Source of the DNA: Anaerolineae bacterium | GTDB taxonomy: Bacteria; Chloroflexota; Anaerolineae; JAFGEY01 | Direction of reading: 5' to 3' | Assembly: GCA_016929205.1 (NCBI GenBank) | Contig: JAFGJF010000667.1 | Span: 1 to 5,024, forward strand | Length of the DNA: 5,024 bases | Shown here: in pieces, positions 1-5,024 of the stretch | How the letters are laid out: every line of letters starts with the position of its first letter | Numbering within the stretch: the first letter of the stretch is position 1 | Made by a program: the position numbers and the translations under genes | The notes under the pieces: generated by a model | The model's database searches: none | The model's input: only the letters and a program-made list of their open reading frames with translations | Told to the model about the DNA's origin: nothing

Positions 1-2
1 CA

Positions 3-44
3 GGATTTAAACCAGGCCACATTAGAGAAAAGTTCCTGCGCTAG
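3..44 (+). CDS. possible C-terminal tail of an upstream gene (partial)
   Basis: This frame is open from the left edge and gives the 13-residue end GFKPGHIREKFLR before a TAG at 42-44. A GC-rich hairpin with a T-rich tail begins directly after this stop, which is the usual arrangement at the end of a gene and is the only reason to prefer this frame. Frame 1 is also open, to a TAA at 94-96, so the choice is not certain. Too little is present to name a product. If real, it means the caspase gene follows another + strand gene by about 65 bp. Confidence 0.3.
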   Translation, partial: GFKPGHIREKFLR

Positions 45-69
45 CGCCAAAGTCTGGCGGGTTTATTTT
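45..69 (+). terminator. candidate intrinsic terminator or leader hairpin upstream of the caspase gene
   Basis: CGCCA (45-49) pairs with TGGCG (55-59) across a five-base loop, and is followed within two bases by TTTATTTT (62-69). The stem is short but has four G:C pairs. It lies just after a candidate stop codon at 42-44. It could end the upstream transcript, or act as a leaky attenuator if the operon is read from further upstream. A perfect 10-bp palindrome, GCGCTAGCGC (38-47), overlaps its left arm and would compete with it. Confidence 0.4.
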
Positions 70-94
70 CCTGGAACGGCCTTATCTCAGAGCT

Positions 95-103
95 AAAGGA
101 GGG
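95..103 (+). promoter_or_regulatory. ribosome binding site of the caspase-like gene
   Basis: AAAGGAGGG is a near-perfect match to the anti-Shine-Dalgarno sequence and lies six bases before the ATG at 110. It supports that start over later in-frame ATGs. I found no convincing -35/-10 pair in the 40 bases between the upstream hairpin and this site. Confidence 0.85.
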
Positions 104-109
104 ATTGCA

Positions 110-1633
110 ATGGCAAAGGGCATTTCTGTTCACATTGGTTTGAATCGTGTTGACTCCGATCATTACCGGGATGCAGGCGGTAACCCGTGGGATGGCAAAC
201 TTGCAGGCTGCATCAACGACGCTAAAACGATGCAAGCTATTGCTGAAAAGCGTGGCTTCAAAACATTGCTGCTGCTGGACGACGCGGCGACGGCAAAGAG
301 CGTCACTAACGCTATCGCTGACGCCGCAACAAACCTGCGGAACGGGGATATTTTCTTCATCAGTTACTCAGGGCACGGGGGACAGGTTCCCGACCTGGAT
401 AGTGAGGAAGAGGACAAGATGGATGAGACGTGGTGTCTGTTCGACCGGCAGCTTGTGGATGATGAGCTGTACGCATTGTGGAGCAAGTTCGCCTCAGGGG
501 TGCGCATCTTTATGCTCTCCGATAGCTGTCACAGCGGGACAATGGCGAAAGACCCGATGGCGCAAGACATCATGACCAACGAGCCAAGCCCAATCCGGGT
601 CATGCCAGCCGGCGTCCAGAAAGGCACGTATGCCAGCCACAAAGCCGACTACGACGCCATCCAAAAACAACATCCCCTAGGCGATCGGGTTTTCGTTGAA
701 TCCAGCGTCATTTTGATCTCCGGCTGTCAGGACAATCAACTCTCCTATGATGGGGAGAACAATGGAAAGTTCACCGGCACCCTCCTGCGCGTCTGGAACA
801 ACGGCAAGTTTAGGGGCGATACCCACAAGTTCTGGAAGAAAATTGTCGACAATATGCCGTTTTATCAAAGCCCCAATCTATACAAGGTCGGCGCTTCGAA
901 TCCGTATTTTGAGAAACAGCGGCCTTTCACGATTGGCGATGTTACCAGCGAGGAACCGAAACCTCCCGTGGTCAAGCACGAGACATTAGCGCCGGAAGAA
1001 TCACACGCAAAGCCCCAGGCACAGGAGGGGACAAAGATGCCTGTGCCCACCACGCCGGAGACGTTTAAAAACGCACCTAAAGAACTGCAAGCGGCATGGC
1101 TCACGCATATGGTGAACGGCTTCAAGAACAGCGAAACGATGTTTCAGCGGACTCTTGGAGCATTTATGAAGCCTTACCAGCTCACCGTCTGGTTATATGC
1201 CATCCTCTTCGCCGTGGGCATTGGACTGTTTATCACATCCGCCGTGATCGGTCTCACTCGGGATCAACCGGTCGTCGCGGCTGTGTTCAGTGGTTTAGGC
1301 GTCGCGACCTTTATCGTTTTTTTCATCCAGCAGCCGCTGCACGCCCTGGAGGAAAATCTCGAGTTTATCACCTGGCTTGGGGTGACGTTCAATACCTACT
1401 GGGCGCGGCTGATGTATATGCTGGATGACAAAACAATTCAGCAAGACCTTAAAACCGCCGAGGGAGATTTCGTCAGCAATATCGAGAAGCTCATTGACAA
1501 ACACGCAGTTTTGCGTGGCAAGCGCATCGTGCCGAAAGAGCCGCCAGCCAAAGAGGAAGGAGAAGGCAAAAACAAGCCGGATGAAAAGGAAAATGCGCCT
1601 GATACACCCGACAAACCGGCGGAAGAAGCATAA
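110..1633 (+). CDS. caspase-like cysteine peptidase (C14) with C-terminal two-TM module
   Basis: This 507-residue protein has a bacterial caspase/metacaspase domain at about residues 4-275. The catalytic His89 is in SYSGHGGQ and the catalytic Cys140 in LSDSCHSG. The family segments DETWCLFDRQLVDDELY (about 105-121) and SGCQDNQLSYDG (204-215, substrate-pocket strand) are intact, so an active enzyme is expected. Related bacterial enzymes usually cleave after Arg or Lys; that is family knowledge, not seen here. There is no signal peptide and no N-terminal prodomain. A proline-rich linker (about 280-325) leads to an amphipathic stretch, then two hydrophobic helices (about 358-382 and 386-408) joined by a very short turn. 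A helical region (about 415-470) and a Lys/Glu/Pro-rich tail (474-507) follow. The short hairpin puts the protease domain and tail on the same side, presumably cytoplasmic. It is the first full gene of the apparent operon, 34 bp before the C11 gene. The caspase call is firm; its biological role is inferred. Confidence 0.95.
   Translation: MAKGISVHIGLNRVDSDHYRDAGGNPWDGKLAGCINDAKTMQAIAEKRGFKTLLLLDDAATAKSVTNAIADAATNLRNGDIFFISYSGHGGQVPDLDSEEEDKMDETWCLFDRQLVDDELYALWSKFASGVRIFMLSDSCHSGTMAKDPMAQDIMTNEPSPIRVMPAGVQKGTYASHKADYDAIQKQHPLGDRVFVESSVILISGCQDNQLSYDGENNGKFTGTLLRVWNNGKFRGDTHKFWKKIVDNMPFYQSPNLYKVGASNPYFEKQRPFTIGDVTSEEPKPPVVKHETLAPEESHAKPQAQEGTKMPVPTTPETFKNAPKELQAAWLTHMVNGFKNSETMFQRTLGAFMKPYQLTVWLYAILFAVGIGLFITSAVIGLTRDQPVVAAVFSGLGVATFIVFFIQQPLHALEENLEFITWLGVTFNTYWARLMYMLDDKTIQQDLKTAEGDFVSNIEKLIDKHAVLRGKRIVPKEPPAKEEGEGKNKPDEKENAPDTPDKPAEEA
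1181..1333 (+). other. two-helix transmembrane hairpin in the caspase-like protein
   Basis: Residues 358-382 (beginning LTVWLYAILFAVGIG) and 386-408 (VVAAVFSGLGVATFIVFF core) are two uninterrupted hydrophobic stretches separated by the polar turn TRDQ. The module starts with an aromatic, Phe-rich pre-helix (FQRTLGAFMKPYQ). After the second helix comes a Pro and then an amphipathic segment rich in Leu, Phe and Trp (about 409-438). The pattern reminds me of the two-TM modules described in bacterial conflict-system proteins, such as the cyanobacterial TRADD-N-associated TM domain. That resemblance is from memory and needs a profile search. The membrane call itself is strong. Confidence 0.85.
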
Positions 1634-1657
1634 GCTCCTGCTTCCAGGCATAAGAGC

Positions 1658-1661
1658 GAGG
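1658..1661 (+). promoter_or_regulatory. ribosome binding site of the C11 peptidase gene
   Basis: GAGG ends six bases before the ATG at 1668. It is weaker than the sites of the other genes here. The 34-bp gap from the caspase stop codon contains no evident terminator, which favours cotranscription. Confidence 0.6.
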
Positions 1662-1667
1662 TAAGCG

Positions 1668-3011
1668 ATGGGCACAAAGGGCAAATGGACAACCCTGACC
1701 TATATCGCCGCACACAATAATCTTGACCATTACGGCACAAGGAGTGCCAATCAAATCCTGGGTGTGGGCAGTGATGCCAATGTGCGGCACGGTGTGCTGT
1801 TGGACCTGGCGAGTGGCGCGACGCGCTTTGCCGCCGCTCTGGCAGGTCACAAGGAATATGAAGAACACCTTTCGGAGTTTGACTCCGGCGACCCGGCCCG
1901 CCTGATCGAGACTGCAAAGTGGATGTTTGCGAAATATCCCGCCGAACATTATGCTCTGATCCTGTGGAGCCACGGCGCCGGATGGCAACCCCACGAAATC
2001 CGCAGTGTGGCCGAAAAGGTCCATGGCCCGGAAGCCCTTGATACAGATGAAGATCGCGCCTTGGTGCCCGGCAGCCGTGTTTTGTTTCGTACATCGCTTG
2101 CCGGTATGTTAGCGCCGGAGAGTTCCGCGGAACGCGCCATCCTGTTCGATGATGGGACAGGGCACGCGCTGGACACTCTGCAACTTGGCAATGTGGTTAG
2201 AGAACTCTCCAGGTTCGTCGGGCAAAAACTGGACCTGATCGGTATGGATGCGTGTTTGATGGGCTCGATCGAGATTGCCCACCAATTGCGCAATGACGCT
2301 GCCTATATGGTGGCCTCAGAAGAGCTCGTCCCGCTAGACAGTTGGCCTTACGATAGCATTTTCAAGCAACTAAAGCTGGCGCCGGATATAACCGCCCCGG
2401 TATTGGCAGACATCATCGTGGAGCGATACATCACCTACTACACACATCACGAGCCGCCGTTCAATGGCGGCGACGTCACCAAGATCGCGCTCGATTTGTC
2501 CAAGACAGACGTGTTCGTGGCGGCAATGCGAACGCTTTCTCAGGCGCTGATCGAGACGATGCCAGAGGCGCTGGCATGTATGGAGCAAGCCCAAACCGCT
2601 ACCTATTTCGAAGAGACTTGTAATGAAGCGCGGGTCAACAACAAGTTTGGCTACCACCTTTGGGACATCATCTCGATGGCGCGTCATTTGTCCGAAAACT
2701 GTGTTATCGACACAGTCAAAAATGCCGTGGGCAAGGTGCTTCAGTCTTTTACGGACAGTGAGCTGGTTGTACGCTCTGACCACCGGGGCGAGTGGTTCGA
2801 TCACATCGGAGGGTTGAGCGCATACTGGATTCCGCCCAAAAAGGAACAGGCGCGTCACGTTGCCAAAGCGTATGCCGAAGTGGATTTCGCGCAGGACGCC
2901 TCCTGGCACGCAATGCTGAAGGCCTATCGTTACCCGGATTGGAGTAGAAACGATTTAGGAGGTTATGATGCAACACGAGGATTTTGTCATCACGATGACG
3001 GATGTGCATGA
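1668..3011 (+). CDS. clostripain-family cysteine peptidase (C11), cytoplasmic
   Basis: This 447-residue protein matches the C11 family along its length. It opens with the first strand KWTTLTYIAAHNNLD, where the usual DNNL is HNNL. The strand ALILWSHGAGW carries catalytic His102, and LDLIGMDACLMGSIEIA carries catalytic Cys196. The family segment SEELVPLDSWPYD follows (218-229), then a helical half ending in SAYWIPP (384-390) and a final helix near 405-420. Clostripain itself is secreted and self-processed, but this protein has no signal peptide, so it probably acts in the cytoplasm. His and Cys are 94 residues apart. The intervening segment (about 108-160) is rich in charged residues with several Arg/Lys and is a plausible site of activation cleavage, because C11 enzymes cut after Arg/Lys. 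The last 15 residues are encoded in the overlap with the CHAT gene and include an odd Cys/His cluster (CHHDDGC). The family is firm; the substrate is unknown. Confidence 0.95.
   Translation: MGTKGKWTTLTYIAAHNNLDHYGTRSANQILGVGSDANVRHGVLLDLASGATRFAAALAGHKEYEEHLSEFDSGDPARLIETAKWMFAKYPAEHYALILWSHGAGWQPHEIRSVAEKVHGPEALDTDEDRALVPGSRVLFRTSLAGMLAPESSAERAILFDDGTGHALDTLQLGNVVRELSRFVGQKLDLIGMDACLMGSIEIAHQLRNDAAYMVASEELVPLDSWPYDSIFKQLKLAPDITAPVLADIIVERYITYYTHHEPPFNGGDVTKIALDLSKTDVFVAAMRTLSQALIETMPEALACMEQAQTATYFEETCNEARVNNKFGYHLWDIISMARHLSENCVIDTVKNAVGKVLQSFTDSELVVRSDHRGEWFDHIGGLSAYWIPPKKEQARHVAKAYAEVDFAQDASWHAMLKAYRYPDWSRNDLGGYDATRGFCHHDDGCA
2957..2962 (+). promoter_or_regulatory. ribosome binding site of the CHAT gene, inside the C11 coding region
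   Basis: A perfect AGGAGG lies within the last codons of the C11 gene. Two ATGs follow in tandem: 2965 is only two bases away, whereas 2968 is at a normal five-base distance. I therefore place the start at 2968. The later in-frame ATG at 2995 has no such site. The position makes translational coupling with the C11 gene likely. Confidence 0.8.
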
Positions 3012-4425
3012 GGGCGTCAAGGATAACACCCCCATGGTGATGTTTCGGGTGTCTGTCCCCGGACGCGTAACGGAAGGTCAGGAAACAGGATACGATAAGC
3101 GCGCGCTGGGACGGCTCACAGCAAGCTGGGACGTTGCGCCTCCAACACTCAAACAGGTCGTCAGCCTCGGGCAGCTATTGGGCGACGCGCTGTTCCCAAC
3201 AGGACCACTACGCGATGCATTTCTCAGCAGCTTGAGTGTACATAAACACGCTACGGACTCGCGATTGCGTGTGGTTCTGACCATGGGTGCCCGTGAATTA
3301 CAACTTGTCCCTTGGGAGTTCGCCTTGTTTCACACGGAACAGGGCGAGGCAACGCAGAATGAAATCTTAGGTTTGATGTCGCAGATATCCATCGCGCGCC
3401 AACTCGACACCACTGCGCCGAAGATAGGTACGAAGTCGGCAACGCATCCAGTGCCAATGGTAATGGCCTTGGCGGATCCCACATACACGCTTAACCTGGA
3501 AAAGGAACGTGGGATAGTAGAGGACAGTCTCAAAAACGCAGAACATATTCAGGCCACCTACGTTGAGAACGCAACTGCTGCGACACTACTAGGTGGTCTG
3601 GATCGGGTTCATCTGTTTCATTTTGCCGGGCATGGCACGTTCATAGAGCGCAATACGCCAGGCGCAACCTTCGGAACCGGCACGTTGATCCTGGATGATG
3701 GCGCCGGCGGGCAAAGTTTCCTGGATGCACCACAGATCGCAGAGCGATTAGTCAATGCGGGGGTTCGCGTTGCTGTCTTGGGCGCGTGCCTGACAGCCAA
3801 ACGCGACCACGTTCAAATGTGGAGCAGTACGGCCGCGAATTTGATTAACGGCGGCCTCGGTGCGGTGGTGGGGATGCAATACGTGATCGCTGATAACAGC
3901 GCCATCGCCTTTGCCAAGGCATTTTACGAAGCGCTGGCCCTGGGTTTCCCCGTGGATCAGGCAGTCACCAAAGGCCGCATCGCGATCTTTGAATTGGGAG
4001 ATTGCCGTGGTTTTGGCACGCCAGTGCTGTATATGGGCGACTGTGACGGTAAGGTCTTCCCCGAATTCACCGATGAGCCCGTGTTAATCGAAGAACGGGC
4101 AAAGCTGCGACTGCTGGTCAACCTGAGCGTTGGCACTGTCGCGGGAACGGTGACCGGTATAGAGGTCGAGAAAATGTCCGAGGGTCAAGCGAAGGCGGAT
4201 ATAACTACCCTCAATGTTGATGAAGGGGGCCTGGTGGCCGGTTTTGAGGCAGGATCGCTCACCGGCGGCGACGTCGACGTGAAGATAAAAGCCGGTGATG
4301 TAGCCAAGGGCGCAACGGTTGTTGGAATACAGGCAAAAGAGGTAGGCGCAGGCAAGGTATTTGTGCAAGAGACCGCGGGAAATGTCTCGGGGAATTTAGT
4401 CGGTTTTGAGGTTGGTGATCTCTGA
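2968..4425 (+). CDS. CHAT-domain protease with C-terminal beta-type repeats
   Basis: This protein has 485 residues from the preferred start (486 from 2965). Residues about 60-358 form a CHAT domain (caspase-like fold of the HetF/separase group). The first part has the typical Leu-rich helices, then LVPWEF (114-119), the signature that precedes the core. Catalytic His222 is in HFAGHG and catalytic Cys274 in VLGAC. These are followed by the standard C-terminal half, with an NGGLGAVVGMQ strand, the helix around FAKAFYEAL and the final strand GTPVLYMGD. Both catalytic residues are present, so activity is expected. Residues 388-485 are about three and a half Gly/Val-rich repeats. Many CHAT proteins carry TPRs, but none are seen here. 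There is no signal peptide or TM helix. The gene overlaps the C11 gene by 44 bp, so coexpression is very likely. Known CHAT proteases act on partner proteins in CRISPR-associated and gasdermin systems; a similar role here is inference. Confidence 0.93.
   Translation: MQHEDFVITMTDVHEGVKDNTPMVMFRVSVPGRVTEGQETGYDKRALGRLTASWDVAPPTLKQVVSLGQLLGDALFPTGPLRDAFLSSLSVHKHATDSRLRVVLTMGARELQLVPWEFALFHTEQGEATQNEILGLMSQISIARQLDTTAPKIGTKSATHPVPMVMALADPTYTLNLEKERGIVEDSLKNAEHIQATYVENATAATLLGGLDRVHLFHFAGHGTFIERNTPGATFGTGTLILDDGAGGQSFLDAPQIAERLVNAGVRVAVLGACLTAKRDHVQMWSSTAANLINGGLGAVVGMQYVIADNSAIAFAKAFYEALALGFPVDQAVTKGRIAIFELGDCRGFGTPVLYMGDCDGKVFPEFTDEPVLIEERAKLRLLVNLSVGTVAGTVTGIEVEKMSEGQAKADITTLNVDEGGLVAGFEAGSLTGGDVDVKIKAGDVAKGATVVGIQAKEVGAGKVFVQETAGNVSGNLVGFEVGDL
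4129..4422 (+). repeat. C-terminal 27-28-residue protein repeats of the CHAT protein
   Basis: Numbered from the start at 2968, the units are 388-415, 416-442, 443-470 and a half unit, 471-485. Each has the same centre: TVTGIEV, LVAGFEAG, TVVGIQA and LVGFEVG. Each full unit then has a small Gly turn (SEGQ, TGGD, GAGK) and a second strand (ADITTL, VDVKIK, VFVQET). Alternating hydrophobic residues and regular glycines suggest a stacked beta structure, such as a small beta-helix or solenoid. The repeats have diverged at the DNA level and are not recent tandem duplications. A binding or oligomerisation role is inferred. Confidence 0.7.
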
Positions 4426-4437
4426 TGAGATTTTTTT
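4418..4437 (+). terminator. weak terminator-like hairpin overlapping the CHAT stop codon
   Basis: ATCTC (4418-4422) pairs with GAGAT (4427-4431) around the loop TGAT, which contains the TGA stop. An unbroken T run (4431-4437) follows. The stem is only five pairs with two G:C, so termination would be partial at best. It could lower expression of the next gene relative to the three peptidases. Confidence 0.35.
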
Positions 4438-4442
4438 ATTAA

Positions 4443-4457
4443 CTGGTGGTTCACCAG
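4443..4457 (+). other. hairpin in the spacer before the fourth gene
   Basis: CTGGTG (4443-4448) and CACCAG (4452-4457) are a perfect six-pair inverted repeat with a three-base loop. No T run follows directly; the nearest, TTTTT, starts about 13 bases later at 4470. It is therefore not a classical terminator. It may stabilise the 3' end of the upstream message, support processing between the CHAT gene and the next one, or be a binding site for a dimeric regulator. I see no clear promoter in the rest of the spacer. Confidence 0.45.
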
Positions 4458-4482
4458 CGGTTGTGTGGATTTTTGAGTGAAT

Positions 4483-4489
4483 AAGGAGG
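4483..4489 (+). promoter_or_regulatory. ribosome binding site of the fourth gene
   Basis: AAGGAGG lies seven bases before the ATG at 4497. It is the main evidence that the open frame running to the right edge is a real gene, and it fixes the start. Confidence 0.85.
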
Positions 4490-4496
4490 CATACCG

Positions 4497-5024
4497 ATGG
4501 AAGAACAAACACATCCTACCGCGGCAGACTATGTCGCAAACTACCTGAAAGGCGTCCTGGCAGACCGCACGGCAGATGCATGGACGCCGGATGGGAAACC
4601 GCTCTACGCCCGTGGTGCCGGGCGGCTTGCCCCAACACTGCTGGCCGACGCTCCCTGGCGGCTGGAACCTGGCGCAACAGAGATCCCCTTCACCTTCGTC
4701 GTCCGGGATGCGGAAAAGAGCAACGTCAAGATGCAACTCAGCGAGATTGCAGTGTGGGAAGCGCCCGATGACGAATTGCCGTGGAGCGACAAAGCGTGGC
4801 AGTTGGTGCACTGCTTTGTCGATGGCCTGGGGGAAATCACGAAGAAGTACTGGACCTATCGCCCCGTTCCTTCCGAGCCTCCCCTTGGCCCCCCACCGAA
4901 GCTACCTCTCGCGGCGTTTGAGACAGCCGTCCCGGGCAAGCGCTTGCTGCTGAAGGTCGTCTTTCGAGGGAGTCAGCACACATCTTTCGGAGGGCAAGAG
5001 CCGCTTGAGATATGGAAACCCCTG
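4497..5024 (+). CDS. unrecognised protein, N-terminal 176 residues (runs off the window)
   Basis: The frame is open for 176 codons from the ATG to the window edge and begins MEEQTHPTAADYVANYL. I do not recognise the family. There is no signal peptide, TM helix or obvious catalytic motif in the visible part. After a short helical start, residues about 62-90 (TEIPFTFVVRDA, then VKMQLSEIAVWEA) look like paired beta strands, as in an immunoglobulin- or C2-like sandwich. A segment with DGLGEITKKYW follows, then a proline-rich stretch (123-137: several PP/PPP) and another strand pair around RLLLKVVFRG (149-158). Tryptophan is frequent (seven in 176 residues). The gene follows the CHAT gene by 71 bp in the same direction and probably belongs to the same functional unit, although the spacer hairpins may reduce its expression. 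A role as substrate, adaptor or binding subunit of the peptidases is speculation from position only. Confidence 0.85.
   Translation, partial: MEEQTHPTAADYVANYLKGVLADRTADAWTPDGKPLYARGAGRLAPTLLADAPWRLEPGATEIPFTFVVRDAEKSNVKMQLSEIAVWEAPDDELPWSDKAWQLVHCFVDGLGEITKKYWTYRPVPSEPPLGPPPKLPLAAFETAVPGKRLLLKVVFRGSQHTSFGGQEPLEIWKPL

Noticed and set aside
1..96. Open frame 1 from the left edge to the TAA at 94-96 as the upstream gene tail
   Set aside because: It would run through the hairpin and into the ribosome binding site of the next gene; the frame ending at 44, just before the hairpin, is the better fit, although neither is proven.
1438..2094. Long minus-strand open frames (218 and 177 residues) opposite the caspase/C11 junction
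   Set aside because: They lie opposite two well-supported genes, have no recognisable domain, and show the Arg/Cys/His-rich composition of an antisense shadow.
2835..2843. CCCAAAAAG run in the C11 gene as a ribosomal frameshift site towards the TAG at 2944
   Set aside because: It does not fit the X XXY YYZ pattern in the reading frame, no downstream stimulatory structure was evident, and the C11 frame stays open with domain-consistent sequence beyond it.
2995..2997. Alternative ATG start for the CHAT gene that would shorten the overlap
   Set aside because: It has no Shine-Dalgarno sequence at the right distance, whereas a perfect AGGAGG serves the ATG at 2968.
4461..4490. TTGTGT as a -35 element for a separate promoter of the fourth gene
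   Set aside because: No -10-like hexamer lies at a suitable distance; the expected position falls on the ribosome binding site.
4185..4811. 208-residue minus-strand open frame across the end of the CHAT gene and the start of the fourth gene
   Set aside because: It crosses the spacer and the start of a + strand gene with a strong ribosome binding site, its product resembles no known domain, and the part opposite the CHAT repeats is low-complexity Pro/Ser/Thr, as expected of an antisense shadow of Gly/Val repeats.
4576..4953. Plus-strand 125-residue frame inside the fourth gene
   Set aside because: It is out of frame with the AAGGAGG-supported start at 4497, and its product is rich in Arg, Pro and Ser without a domain pattern.
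1..5024. CRISPR array, tRNA/rRNA, insertion sequence or attachment site
   Set aside because: No spaced direct repeats, RNA gene signatures, transposase-like frames or terminal inverted repeats were seen; coding sequence fills nearly all of the window.

Overview
The window is bacterial: compact co-directional genes, strong Shine-Dalgarno sequences (AAAGGAGGG, AGGAGG, AAGGAGG) and short intergenic gaps. Base composition looks moderately GC-rich (my estimate, mid-50s %). The mix of a bacterial caspase homologue, a cytoplasmic clostripain-type peptidase and a CHAT protein is common in bacteria with complex lifestyles such as Chloroflexota, Cyanobacteria, Planctomycetota and Myxococcota. I lean to Chloroflexota or a similar environmental lineage, but the sequence does not prove it.

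Layout, all on the + strand: (i) 1-109 holds a possible tail of an upstream gene ending at 44, a terminator-like hairpin at 45-69 and the ribosome binding site of the first full gene. (ii) 110-1633 is a caspase-like (peptidase C14) protein with a C-terminal two-helix membrane module and a charged tail. (iii) 1668-3011 is a clostripain-family (peptidase C11) protein without a signal peptide. (iv) 2968-4425, overlapping the previous gene by 44 bp, is a CHAT-domain protein with about three and a half glycine/valine-rich beta-type repeats at its C-terminus. (v) 4426-4496 is a spacer with two hairpins, the first followed by a T run. (vi) 4497 to the right edge is the first 176 codons of a gene I do not recognise.

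The main point is that three different families of the same structural clan of cysteine peptidases (clan CD: C14, C11 and the CHAT/separase-like group) stand next to each other in one apparent operon. All three keep their catalytic His and Cys. Bacterial caspase-like and CHAT proteases are known effectors in defence and programmed-death systems, for example CHAT partners of type III-E CRISPR effectors and proteases that activate bacterial gasdermins. The reading I favour, as inference only, is an intracellular proteolytic cascade: a membrane-tethered caspase, a soluble C11 peptidase that may need processing, and a CHAT protease with a repeat platform. The unrecognised fourth protein could be a substrate, adaptor or regulator. 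No sensor ATPase, nucleotide cyclase, gasdermin or CRISPR component lies inside the window, so the trigger and final target are not visible.
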